In this document: piece by piece, positions 1-8,219 of the stretch
How positions within the stretch are numbered: position 1 is the first letter of the stretch
How the letters are laid out: every line of letters starts with the position of its first letter
From: JBEKHT01 sp049516595
GTDB lineage: Bacteria > Chloroflexota > Anaerolineae > Anaerolineales > RBG-16-64-43
DNA length: 64,000 nt
Direction of reading: 5' to 3'
Assembly: GCA_049516595.1 (NCBI GenBank)
Contig: JBEKSY010000007.1
Span: 1-64,000, forward strand
Position numbers and translations under genes: made by a program
Notes under the pieces: generated by a model
Database searches by the model: none
What the model saw: the letters and a program-made list of their open reading frames with translations, nothing else
Told to the model about the DNA's origin: nothing

Positions 1-27
1 TATTATCACTGTCATTCCCACGCATGG

Positions 28-74
28 CCCTCGACCTCCGTCATCGTTTGATGACTACAACACCCGGTCGAGGG
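28..74. repeat. Nested inverted repeat
   Basis: A 9-bp arm at 28-36 (CCCTCGACC) is complementary to 66-74 (GGTCGAGGG). Between them lies a second perfect hairpin, GTCATC/GATGAC at 40-45 and 50-55 with a GTTT loop. Both are read directly from the sequence. There is no T-tract, so a rho-independent terminator is not supported. It could be a structured RNA or a protein-binding site. No gene is evident between here and about 325. Confidence 0.35.
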
Positions 75-325
75 TCGTAGATTCGTTCCCGACGGCTTCA
101 ATGACACGTTTTTCCGCAACCTGCTAGTGGGGTCGTTTTCCCCGGAAGCAGATATTCGATAGTGCTTGGGAGGCCGTTTCGCGGCGGCCGCGCCATATCG
201 CCTTACTCTGCCGTCATCGATAGGCAGACCAAAGGGCAGGGCTGGGGCATGTAGCGCCGCTACCCCGACCTTTTGGTCAGGAGAAGCTGGTCGGCGGCTT
301 GCCCCCTGGGGCCAGGATGCAATTA

Positions 326-830
326 TACCTTGCGCCCTCGAGTTTTCCACCGGCCGAAGAAGCCGATTAGGAAGGACAGGAAGACGAGGCGCGGGTCCCA
401 CCGAAAGGACCGGTCGCGAACCTCAAGAAGGTCAAAGGCGAACGAGTTGCGAGGGCTGGTGTCCCAAGGCAGGCAAACCGTCACGGGGCCTTCCATCCAG
501 GCTGGACGGACAGGCGCTCGCAGAAATCCCACACGTCCTGATCGGACTTGGGGCAACGGTTGATTTCCTGCACCCCTTCATCGAGGGCCAGAGCGCGAGC
601 CCAACAAAGCTCATATCACCCTTCCAAAGGCTCAGCCGGTTCGGCAGTTCATCCAGGCCCGTTCCCTTGAGTACCCTGCCGACCCGCAGGGTACAAAAAT
701 CAACCTCCGGGGCTCGTCGCACACCATAGTGGATCACTGCATCTTTCTGCATGGCACACAACCTAGGCCCACGGAAGTCGCAGCCGGCCAAGCTACTGCA
801 CTCTGGCGAGAAGAAGGCGACCTTCCATCC
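326..830 (-). pseudogene. Decayed initiating sugar transferase (WcaJ/WbaP C-terminal family)
   Basis: Read on the minus strand, 575-683 encodes VGRVLKGTGLDELPN followed by KGDMSFVG. This is the conserved core of bacterial polyprenyl-phosphate sugar phosphotransferases (usual form RxTSLDELPQ...GDMSxVGPRP). Just upstream (about 750-790) is a degraded GxxFxxxxxxxM segment. After a frameshift, 326-505 in another frame keeps the family's C-terminal pattern: a PGITGLWQ-like segment turned into MEGPVTVCLPW, then FDLLEVRDRSFRWDPRL. No single frame covers the domain and several key residues are lost, so it is non-functional. The intact relative in this window is at 61710-62405. It lies downstream of the rhamnose operon's GT4 gene, where an initiating transferase would be expected. 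Confidence 0.75.
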
Positions 831-990
831 TCGAGCACGATTGGAGCAACGATCACAAGCCCGTCGGGAAAGGATACGAGTCTCATCAGGCCCGAGAGGG
901 CAATACCAAAGGCGCGCTTCGCGGTCCATCGCTCTAGAGCCGGTGGCCTCGGCGCGCAGCGAGCCGCGTACCCAGTCCAGTCTCATAAGC

Positions 991-2109
991 TTATGCGCCC
1001 CGTCCGAGCAGGTGCTGGTACACTTGAAGCGTAGCGGAGTTGATCTTCGAATCCGTGAAGCGCTCCACCGCCACCCGCCTTCCTGCCTCGCCCATTCTTT
1101 TCCGCATCGCCCCGTCCTGCACCAAGCGGGCCAGGGCGGCGGCGAGCGCGGGGGCGTCTCCGGGCGGGACAAGCAGGCCGGTCTCTCCCTCGACCACGAC
1201 CTGCCGACATCCCGGGATGTTGCTCGCCACGACCGGGCGACCACAAGCCGCGGCCTCCAGGAGAACGGTCGGCACGCCTTCCCCATAAGCTGAGGGGAGC
1301 GCAACGATGTGACACCGGCTGTAGGCGTTCTTCATTTCAACCTGCCAACCCCACCATTCCACGGCCCCCTCCTTCACCCAACGTTCCAGGGTCGCGCGGT
1401 CGACGGTCCCCGGATTGCCGGGGTCCGGGGCCCCCACGAGCGCAAAGCGGGCCCCGGTCTTCAATCTCAGAAGTTGTGCAGCCTCGACGAACGTCCCCAC
1501 CCCTTTGTCCCAGAGCAGCCTTGCGGGGAGGACAATGGCTATCGGCCCCGGAGGCTCAGGGAGGGGTGAGAAATAGTCCACATCAACCCCGACTCCCTCA
1601 ATTAGCCAGACGCGCAGACCACGGGCCAATCCTTGCGAGAGGAAGTACTCCTTGTCCGCCGGGTTCTCGAAGATGGTGGCGCAGTTCGGGTGGGTCAGGG
1701 CCAGGCGGTAAAGGGCCTTGATGACTTGGCGCACCGCCCAGGATCGAAAATCCTGGCGGATGAACATGTAGCCCAGACCCGTGATGTTGTTGACCACGGC
1801 GGGCACGGTGGACAAGTTGGCCGCCAGGGAGCCGTAGGCTACGGCTTTGGTGGTGAAGTGGTGCGCGAGTACCGGTTTCTCGCGCCGGTAGATGGAGGTA
1901 AGCATCAGGAGCGATTTCAGCTCGCTCCAGGGGGTCAAGCTCTGACGGCCCAGCTCCCACTCTATCCAGCGAAGACCCTCCCTCTGCAGCAACGGCACGT
2001 GTCTTCCACGCGGCGAAACCATCACGGGCTCAAATCCCTGTCTTTTGAGCTGCCTTGCCAAGGAAAGGCGGAAGTTGAACAGATACCAATCGGTGTTGGC
2101 TACCAGCAT
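991..2109 (-). CDS. Glycosyltransferase, GT4 family (GT-B fold)
   Basis: About 372 residues. The N-terminus MLVANTDWYLFNFRL and the acceptor-domain motifs AHHFTTKA and NNITGLGYMF are typical of the WbnK/PglA-like branch of GT4, which adds a sugar to a lipid-linked oligosaccharide at the cytoplasmic membrane face. The C-terminal half has the nucleotide-sugar region (LPARLLWDKGV, then ALPSAYGEGVPTVLLEAAACGRPVVAS) with the E-x7-E element. The frame is open up to 2250, but family similarity begins at the ATG at 2107-2109 (a GTG precedes it), so the shorter start is chosen. It is the last intact gene of the minus-strand rhamnose operon. A decayed homologue of the same branch lies at 23611-24130. 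The transferred sugar cannot be read from sequence. Confidence 0.9.
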   Translation of the reverse strand: MLVANTDWYLFNFRLSLARQLKRQGFEPVMVSPRGRHVPLLQREGLRWIEWELGRQSLTPWSELKSLLMLTSIYRREKPVLAHHFTTKAVAYGSLAANLSTVPAVVNNITGLGYMFIRQDFRSWAVRQVIKALYRLALTHPNCATIFENPADKEYFLSQGLARGLRVWLIEGVGVDVDYFSPLPEPPGPIAIVLPARLLWDKGVGTFVEAAQLLRLKTGARFALVGAPDPGNPGTVDRATLERWVKEGAVEWWGWQVEMKNAYSRCHIVALPSAYGEGVPTVLLEAAACGRPVVASNIPGCRQVVVEGETGLLVPPGDAPALAAALARLVQDGAMRKRMGEAGRRVAVERFTDSKINSATLQVYQHLLGRGA

Positions 2110-2230
2110 CACCTTCGACCCGGAGCCGTCCGCACCACGAGAACGGTGCGAGCTCAAGCGATGGCGGTCAGCCCGTCCTTCCGGGAGGGCGTTTGGACCA
2201 AGCCCTTGCTTCGTCCAGTTAATCCAAGTC

Positions 2231-2490
2231 ACAGAATGTGCCCGCCCCAAGATCGAGGACTATCATCGGTAAGATGTGGCGGCAATACCTGTTGCGGCCG
2301 TCTGGGCATCGTGAAACCGACAATCTTCTGGCCTTCAGGGATGTCCTAGAGCCGGGAGGCGAGAGTGCCGTAACCCTCTTTTCCTCCTGGCCATAAGACC
2401 TTGCCGTAGCACTCGAGGATCCACTGCATCAGCGTTGTGCCCGTTCGCTGAGAACCCAAAACAAAGATCCGTCGCCACTTTACGCTCTTG
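2231..2490 (-). pseudogene. Sulfotransferase N-terminal remnant
   Basis: The minus strand encodes WRRIFVLGSQRTGTTLMQWIL. This matches the 5'-phosphosulfate-binding loop of PAPS-dependent sulfotransferases (usual form FVxGxPRSGTTLL). About 45 codons into the match an in-frame TAG occurs (2346-2348). The same frame then continues with IPEGQKIVGFTMPR, resembling the segment that follows in carbohydrate sulfotransferases, before another stop near 2231. The remaining roughly 200 residues are missing. It sits between rfbD and the GT4 gene, so the ancestral glycan was probably sulfated. Assignment rests on the P-loop and one downstream motif only. Confidence 0.6.
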
Positions 2491-2808
2491 CTCCAGGGAT
2501 AGGAGCAGAAGTGGTCCCGAACCGACTCACCTGCCGGAGCACCTGCGCGGATCCGGTGACCTGCCTGCGAGCTCGAGGCCGAAGGGAGCGAGAGGGTGAG
2601 GAGCCTAGTCCCTCTGGAGGTCCGGTTGGACTGAAGGGTGCTGGGTTTCGTTGGTATTCCACGGAGATGGAACCTGCCTGGATTTGCATCGGCTGCTCGT
2701 CCGGGACGCCCGAAAGGGCACAGCCAACGTGAGCCCCGTGGGCCCAAGGAATGGTTGCGGCAAGACACCGGGGCCCGAAAGGCATCGCAGGCCGATCGGA
2801 CCCTACCT

Positions 2809-3672
2809 CTACAGTACGGCGTGCCCTTTCTCCACCAGATACGCCTGCAGAGACACAGGCCAAGGAGGCATGGGCTCCAGCCCTATGTTCACCAGGCTCC
2901 GCGGGCTAAGAACCGAGTAGGCCGGCCTAAGGGCCCCGGCGCCAAATGCCCCCGTTGTCGTCGGCGCGAAATCAGGTCGAAAGCCCACCAGCTCGAAGAT
3001 CTTGCCAGCGAACTCATGCCATGAACACCCACCCTCGTCGGCGACATGGTACAAACCGTAGGCCCGAGAGCGGAGTAGCTCGACGACCTTCTCCGCCAGA
3101 TCCTTCGTCCAGGTCGGCGCCAGCACTTGGTCATTCACAACCCGGATGCGCTTCCCTTCCCTGGCCAGGCGCAACATCGTCTCCACGAAGTTCCCGCCTT
3201 TCCCACTGGAGCCAGCCACACCGTACAAACCAGAGGACCGAACCACAAAGTGCTTCGGGCACAGATGGCGTACAAAGTACTCCCCGGCTAGCTTGGAGAC
3301 GCCGTAGACGTTGAGGGGACCGGGAAGGTCCTCCTCGGTATATGGGCTTCGTTTCTCTCCGCCGAACACATAGTCGGTGCTGATGTGAACAAGCGTGCAT
3401 TCAAGCTCCGCGCAAACCTGGGCCAAGTTTCGGACCGCAAAGGTGTTGACGGCAAACGCCTTCTCGACCTGGCCTTCGCAATCATCTACCCGATGGAAGG
3501 CCGCCGTGTTGATCACCACCTCCGGACGGATCTCGTTCAGCCTCTCCCGCACCCGGTCGTGATCGCAGATATCCAGGTCGGCGTGTCGGAGTGCAACTTG
3601 CTCCCACGGCGGCATCACGCGTTGGAGATCGTACGCCAGCTGGCCTCCGGCGCCCAGGATAGCCACTTTCAC
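2809..3672 (-). CDS. rfbD: dTDP-4-dehydrorhamnose reductase
   Basis: 287 residues, normal length for RfbD. It catalyses the last step of dTDP-L-rhamnose synthesis, NADPH-dependent reduction of dTDP-4-dehydro-L-rhamnose. Visible features are the Rossmann loop ILGAGGQLAYDL at the N-terminus (canonical GxxGQLG, here with Ala as last residue), the NTAAFHRVDDCE segment, HISTDYVFGG, and the catalytic YGVSK. The start ATG overlaps the stop of the upstream SDR gene (ATGA), showing translational coupling. It is the distal rfb gene in the minus-strand operon. Confidence 0.95.
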   Translation of the reverse strand: MKVAILGAGGQLAYDLQRVMPPWEQVALRHADLDICDHDRVRERLNEIRPEVVINTAAFHRVDDCEGQVEKAFAVNTFAVRNLAQVCAELECTLVHISTDYVFGGEKRSPYTEEDLPGPLNVYGVSKLAGEYFVRHLCPKHFVVRSSGLYGVAGSSGKGGNFVETMLRLAREGKRIRVVNDQVLAPTWTKDLAEKVVELLRSRAYGLYHVADEGGCSWHEFAGKIFELVGFRPDFAPTTTGAFGAGALRPAYSVLSPRSLVNIGLEPMPPWPVSLQAYLVEKGHAVL

Positions 3673-4658
3673 AGATTGACTCCGTCACTCATCAGCTTCT
3701 TGTACCACTGCACGGTGATGGTCCGGGGGTCATCCGCTTTCCACTGACCCGATTGGAGCGCCCGATACACTTCGGCGGCCCCGTCCGCCGGCGCGCACTC
3801 GGCGTGAAAGCCCAGCGTCCCACGGATCTTCTCGAAACTCACCCGGTAGGACCGGTGATCCGGATCACCGTACCACTCGTATTCGAAAGGCGCGCCAATG
3901 GCCTCCGCCACAACCTTCGCCAAAGGCATGATCTGCACATTCTGGTCGTCGGAACCCACGTTGAAGATCTGTCCATTGACCGGGGCCGCCGAGGCCTCCA
4001 GGAGCATGAGCATAGCCCTGGAGGCGTCGCGCACGTGGATGAACGGGCGCCACTGGGTTCCGTCTCGCAGGATGGGGATTCTCCCGTTCCGAAAGAAGCC
4101 TTTCACCATGCCGTTGATCGCCAGGTCGAAGCGCATACGGTGCGACAGGCCGTAGACCGTGGCCTGGCGGATCACCACCACACAGTATTCCTCGTCCGCC
4201 AGGGGCAGGACCTGCTGCTCCGCCTCAAAGTTGGCCTTGGCATAGGTCGTTAGTGGGTTCACTGGGGAGGTTTCGTCGAGCACGCCCTCTTGAAAGCCAT
4301 AAATGCTGCAGGACGACGGAAGAATGTATCGCTGGACCCCCGCCCGCTTGGCCAGGCGGGCGACCCGAACCCGCCCCCGGCAGTTGATGGACCAGGTCAG
4401 TTCAGGATCGAGTTCGCCCGAAGGATCATTGGAAAGAGCCGCCAGATCGATGACCGCATCGACACCGCTAAAGCTTTCCGTCTCCAGATGCCGAATGTCG
4501 GCTTCCACCACCCGCAATCCGTTGCCCTCCGGCGGCAACGTGTCGCGCCCGAAAAAGAACCGATCCACCGCCACGACCTGGTCCCCCCGCTCCAGGAACA
4601 TGCGGGTCAGCACGGAGCCGATATACCCTCCGGCGCCGGTCACCAGGACCCTCGTCAT
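3669..4658 (-). CDS. SDR-family nucleotide-sugar epimerase/dehydratase
   Basis: 329 residues of the extended SDR type. Seen: the NAD-binding GAGGYIGS loop (residues 8-15), an acidic residue after strand 2 (VAVDRF), DLAALSNDP, SSCSIYG, and a C-terminal sugar-binding half with QWRPFIHVRD and FNVGSDDQNV. At the active-site helix the sequence reads TTYAKANFEAE: the tyrosine is present, but the residue four after it is Asn where the YxxxK lysine is expected. The codon was checked on the DNA (AAC). The gene overlaps rfbC upstream and rfbD downstream by 4 bp each. It takes the place where rfbB might be, but lacks the TDEVYG signature of dTDP-glucose 4,6-dehydratase, so it more likely makes or modifies another sugar nucleotide. 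Confidence 0.85.
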   Translation of the reverse strand: MTRVLVTGAGGYIGSVLTRMFLERGDQVVAVDRFFFGRDTLPPEGNGLRVVEADIRHLETESFSGVDAVIDLAALSNDPSGELDPELTWSINCRGRVRVARLAKRAGVQRYILPSSCSIYGFQEGVLDETSPVNPLTTYAKANFEAEQQVLPLADEEYCVVVIRQATVYGLSHRMRFDLAINGMVKGFFRNGRIPILRDGTQWRPFIHVRDASRAMLMLLEASAAPVNGQIFNVGSDDQNVQIMPLAKVVAEAIGAPFEYEWYGDPDHRSYRVSFEKIRGTLGFHAECAPADGAAEVYRALQSGQWKADDPRTITVQWYKKLMSDGVNL

Positions 4659-5224
4659 GCTGCCGCCTTCGGGTAGGTGAAGTTATTCTCGGCCTCCCCC
4701 AGCGTCGGCAGCCTGGCATCCTTGGGCGACAGGAGCGGTGGGACGATCGGCCAGGGGATCGCCAGCGTGGGGTCATTCCAGGCGATGCCGCGCTCGGCCT
4801 CGGGGGCATACTCCTCGGTGACCTTATAGACCACGTCCGCCTCCTCACTGAGCACCAGAAACCCATGGGCGAAGCCGACGGGCACCCAGAGCAGCGTATG
4901 ATCCCCCGCGGAAAGTCTTGCGCCCAGCCAATGGCCGTAGGTCGGAGAACCCTTGCGGAGGTCCACCGCGACGTCGTAGACCTCACCGCGGATCACGCTG
5001 ACCAACTTGCCCTGGGCCTTGGGTTCCAACTGGTAATGCAGTCCGCGCAACACGCCCCGCACCGAATGGGAGGAATTGTCCTGCACGAAATCCCAGGGGA
5101 TGCCACGGGCGATGTAGTCCGAGCGCTTGTAGCTCTCCAGGAAGAAACCGCGCTCGTCCTCAAAGGGCTTGGCCTGGATGAGGACAACCCCCGGAATGTC
5201 CAGGTTTTCAAATTGGAACGGCAT
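4655..5224 (-). CDS. rfbC: dTDP-4-dehydrorhamnose 3,5-epimerase
   Basis: 189 residues from the ATG at 5224, matching the family length. An upstream in-frame extension to 5350 lies inside the preceding gene and has no RfbC similarity. The cupin-fold protein shows FEDERGFFLE, then SVRGVLRGLHYQ with the catalytic His, and DLRKGSPTYG and WVPVGFAHGF. It double-epimerises dTDP-4-dehydro-6-deoxyglucose at C3 and C5. Its start overlaps the end of the upstream flavoprotein gene by 17 bp, and its stop overlaps the SDR start by 4 bp. Confidence 0.95.
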   Translation of the reverse strand: MPFQFENLDIPGVVLIQAKPFEDERGFFLESYKRSDYIARGIPWDFVQDNSSHSVRGVLRGLHYQLEPKAQGKLVSVIRGEVYDVAVDLRKGSPTYGHWLGARLSAGDHTLLWVPVGFAHGFLVLSEEADVVYKVTEEYAPEAERGIAWNDPTLAIPWPIVPPLLSPKDARLPTLGEAENNFTYPKAAA

Positions 5225-6440
5225 GAGTTGCTGGTCCATTCGCGTCCAGAAGAAGGTCGACCGCGGACTGGGCAAACGCCATGGATGAGGTAAAGGCCGG
5301 CGAGATGGCATTGAGGACGTGGAGTGAAGATCCATCCCGAAGGAGGACAAAGTCGGTCACTAGCTTCTTGGTCGGCCAGTGCACCAGCTGCGGCCGGATG
5401 CCCACCTTGTCGGCTCTCTGCAGGTCCTTGAGCTGCAGCGTGGGCACGAGGGCCCGGGCGGCGCCGTGGACGAATCGCCTGAGGTAATATTTGGGCTCGC
5501 TGAACGCTGCGCTTCGGAAGCCCGCGTTGCAGAAAAGGAGCAGGGCGTCCCGGCAGAGGATATCCGCGGCTTCCCAGTCCATCCCCTGCAGCAGGCCATA
5601 GTTCTCGCGTCCGAAAGCAGGGATCGCCGTCGGGCCGACGTATAGCTCGCCGTCGGCCATTCGCGTGAGATGGACGCCAAGAAATGGGTTGCGCAGGTCG
5701 GGTACAGGATAAATGTTCCCTCGCACCAGACTTGCGCGCTCTCGGACCACCTTCATATATGTCCCCTTGAAGGGCAGGATTTTGTATTCCCCACCCAGGC
5801 TAAATGCGCGGGCCACTCGGTCGGCAAATGCCCCGGCGGCATTGATCGCACGCTGGAAGTGGACGGGCCCTCGGGACGTGCGGGCCGTTCCACTCCCCTC
5901 CAGCCCGAGGAAATGACTACCTGTGAGAATGGACACCTTGCCCGATTGCCGCAGTTCCTGTGCAAGGGCTTCCAGCACCTCCTTGGGTCGTATCGTCGCC
6001 GTGTTGGGCGAGTACAACGCCTTCCCGCAGGTCGCGGCATAAGGTTCGATCTCGTGCAGCTGCTGCTCGTCGATTACCTCCGCCACCGCGCCGAGGCGGT
6101 CGGCACGGCGCTTCAGCTCGAACAGCCCGTTAAGCTCCTCCGGACTTCGCGTGACAATGACCTTCCCGGTCTCCCGAAGCGTGAGACCTTTTTCTCGGCA
6201 ATACGCCTTCAGGAGCTGGTTGCCCTCCAGGCAGGAGCGGCCCTTCAGGCTGTCCGGAGGGTAGTAGATCCCAGCGTGCACCACGCCGCTGTTGCGCCCG
6301 CTGGCGTGGGCACCCAGGTACGGCTCCTTGTCGAGCACCAGCACATCCCCGGAACCTCGCCGAACCAGTTCCCGGGCGATGGTCAGGCCCGTGATTCCCC
6401 CACCGATGATCAAGACGTCGCAGCCGCTGGTCGTGGACAT
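5208..6440 (-). CDS. FAD-dependent oxidoreductase, L-2-hydroxyglutarate oxidase (LhgO) family
   Basis: 410 residues from the ATG at 6440, 26 bp after the rfbA stop. The frame is open to 6614, but that part overlaps rfbA and shows no similarity. Seen: FAD-binding GGGITG near the N-terminus, followed by GAHASGRNSGVVHAGIYY, SLKGRSCLEG, the INAAGAFAD segment and C-terminal GIRPQLV. This pattern is characteristic of LhgO/DAO-type flavoproteins that oxidise 2-hydroxy acids to 2-oxo acids and pass electrons to the respiratory chain. Its place between rfbA and rfbC, with tight spacing and overlap, is unexpected for a central-metabolism enzyme. Either it acts on a sugar-derived hydroxy acid or it simply rides in the operon. 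Confidence 0.85.
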   Translation of the reverse strand: MSTTSGCDVLIIGGGITGLTIARELVRRGSGDVLVLDKEPYLGAHASGRNSGVVHAGIYYPPDSLKGRSCLEGNQLLKAYCREKGLTLRETGKVIVTRSPEELNGLFELKRRADRLGAVAEVIDEQQLHEIEPYAATCGKALYSPNTATIRPKEVLEALAQELRQSGKVSILTGSHFLGLEGSGTARTSRGPVHFQRAINAAGAFADRVARAFSLGGEYKILPFKGTYMKVVRERASLVRGNIYPVPDLRNPFLGVHLTRMADGELYVGPTAIPAFGRENYGLLQGMDWEAADILCRDALLLFCNAGFRSAAFSEPKYYLRRFVHGAARALVPTLQLKDLQRADKVGIRPQLVHWPTKKLVTDFVLLRDGSSLHVLNAISPAFTSSMAFAQSAVDLLLDANGPATHAVPI

Positions 6441-6465
6441 GATCTGGCGGAGGCCTCGGCGGACT

Positions 6466-7374
6466 CTACGCCTCGGCCCTCCGGTCCGGCGCCGGACCCT
6501 GTTCGAGTTCATCGCTGAGGAGTTGCCGCAGGTAGGCCTTGTAGCCATTATCGGACAGGTCGGCCACCAGACGGCGCAGGTGGTCGAGGTCAATGAAGCC
6601 CATGCGATAGGCAATCTCCTCCGGGCAAGAGATCATCATCCCCTGGCGCTCCTGAACCGCCTGAACGAAGCTACCTGCCTGCATGAGGGCCTCGTGCGTG
6701 CCGGCGTCGAGCCAGGCCACCCCACGCCCCAAACGTTCCACCCGCAGCTTGGCCCGCCGCAGATACACGCAGTTGAGATCCGTGATCTCGAGTTCGCCGC
6801 GGGCCGAGGGATGAAGGCTATCGGCGATTTCGACGACGTCGCCATCGTAGAAGTAGATACCCGGCACGGCGTAGTGCGACCGAGGCCTCGCCGGCTTCTC
6901 CTCCATGCTGATCGCCCTGCCGTGCTCGTCAAACTCGACCACGCCGTACCGCTCAGGCTCACGGACATAGTAGGCGAAGATCACCGCGCCCTCGGCAAGC
7001 TGGGCGGCCTCGCGCAGGATTGGCGGCAAACCGTGGCCAAAGAGGATGTTATCTCCCAGAATCAGACACACCGGTTGCCGGCTGATGAACTCGCGCCCGA
7101 CGCGAAAGGCGTCGGCGAGCCCGCGCGGCACCGGTTGTTCGGCGTAACTGAAACGGAGGCCCCACTGGCTTCCATCCCCCAGCAGCCGACGGAACGATGG
7201 CAACTGCTCGGGCAGGCTGATGACCAGGATGTCTCGGATTCCCGCTAGCATCAGCACCGAGAGGGGATAGAAGATCATGGGTTTGTCGTAGACCGGCAAG
7301 AGCTGCTTGCTCACACCCACGGTCAAGGGGTGCAGCCTCGTCCCCAGACCCCCGGCCAAGAGGATGCCCTTCAT
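6466..7374 (-). CDS. rfbA: Glucose-1-phosphate thymidylyltransferase
   Basis: 302 residues. The N-terminal signature GILLAGGLGTRLHPLT is the nucleotide-binding loop. YDKPMIFYPLSVLMLAGI, LILGDNILFGHGL, VEFDEHGRAISMEEKP and GIYFYDGDVVEIA are classical RmlA/RfbA blocks. It condenses dTTP and glucose-1-phosphate to dTDP-glucose, the entry step of the rhamnose pathway. It is the first gene of the minus-strand operon, so a promoter is expected in the 845 bp upstream. Confidence 0.97.
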   Translation of the reverse strand: MKGILLAGGLGTRLHPLTVGVSKQLLPVYDKPMIFYPLSVLMLAGIRDILVISLPEQLPSFRRLLGDGSQWGLRFSYAEQPVPRGLADAFRVGREFISRQPVCLILGDNILFGHGLPPILREAAQLAEGAVIFAYYVREPERYGVVEFDEHGRAISMEEKPARPRSHYAVPGIYFYDGDVVEIADSLHPSARGELEITDLNCVYLRRAKLRVERLGRGVAWLDAGTHEALMQAGSFVQAVQERQGMMISCPEEIAYRMGFIDLDHLRRLVADLSDNGYKAYLRQLLSDELEQGPAPDRRAEA

Positions 7375-8219
7375 GGCCCCTCCTTAAGGTGGTTGGTTCC
7401 GCCAATGCGGAGAAACGATTTCGGGCGAGACGGCTTCTTTTGGGTCTCCTCTGAGCCTGCCCAAGAGCAGAAGGCTCAGCTCCGTCCGGCCCGGACCGCG
7501 ATGCTGCCCAACGAATCCCCTGTCGCTGCCCACGCACGCGTAGAAACGTCTACCCCCGCGCTCGGCCTGCCCAGCGACAGGGAGAGGGTGCCGCGACCTC
7601 CTTGGGATCCCCGTGCGCTTCCATTGTGGAACGGACCCCAGATCTTTGATCCACTAGCGGCGAGGTAGATTCACACCCTGCGAACTCAGGCCGTATCTCC
7701 CTCGAGATCGTCTCCGCCCCCCTGGGATGCCACACCTCAGCCGCGCTGCGAACTTACCAACCCACCTCACGGCCAGCCCTTCGGCCTTCGCCTCTCCGAA
7801 TGGCAACCGCACTCCCGCATTCAGCGGCAGGTCATCCGGCAGCATCCAAGTAAGCGGAACGGGGAGCCATGTTCCAGCCGCCCCGCGCGTCTCGCGAAGT
7901 CCGCGCGCGCAGTCGGCCTCACCCCGGAAGCGGTCAACTAGGGGGCGTGCACCTCCTGTGAGCAGCCCCCGGGTGGCAAAGGACCAGGCTGACCCCGAGA
8001 GGGGGAGCGATTCTCTTCTCCGGCCAGCCCAAGTCGTGCCTCGTCCCTTCTCACCAACCGATCGAACAGGGTGCCCTCGCAGGGAGGCTCTTGTCTCACC
8101 GCGTGATCGTCTATTCGCGTTCCCCGTTTCGATCCCAATCAGGGAAAGGCCAAGGGGCCTGGAGCGCCTGGCGGATGCCGACCGGCAGGAAGATCAAACC
8201 CACGAACCCGGGCCAAGGT
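7375..8219. other. Gap between the exporter genes and rfbA; no gene recognised
   Basis: About 845 bp without a convincing coding sequence on either strand. Short open frames exist (for example 7654-7845 minus and 7727-8323 plus) but show no recognisable motif. Given the other decayed genes here, it may be a remnant too degraded to identify. It must contain any rfbA promoter and the end of the exporter transcript. Confidence 0.5.

Noticed and set aside
3669..4658. SDR gene as rfbB
   Set aside because: Lacks the TDEVYG-type signature and the YxxxK lysine, and its C-terminal half differs from dTDP-glucose 4,6-dehydratases.
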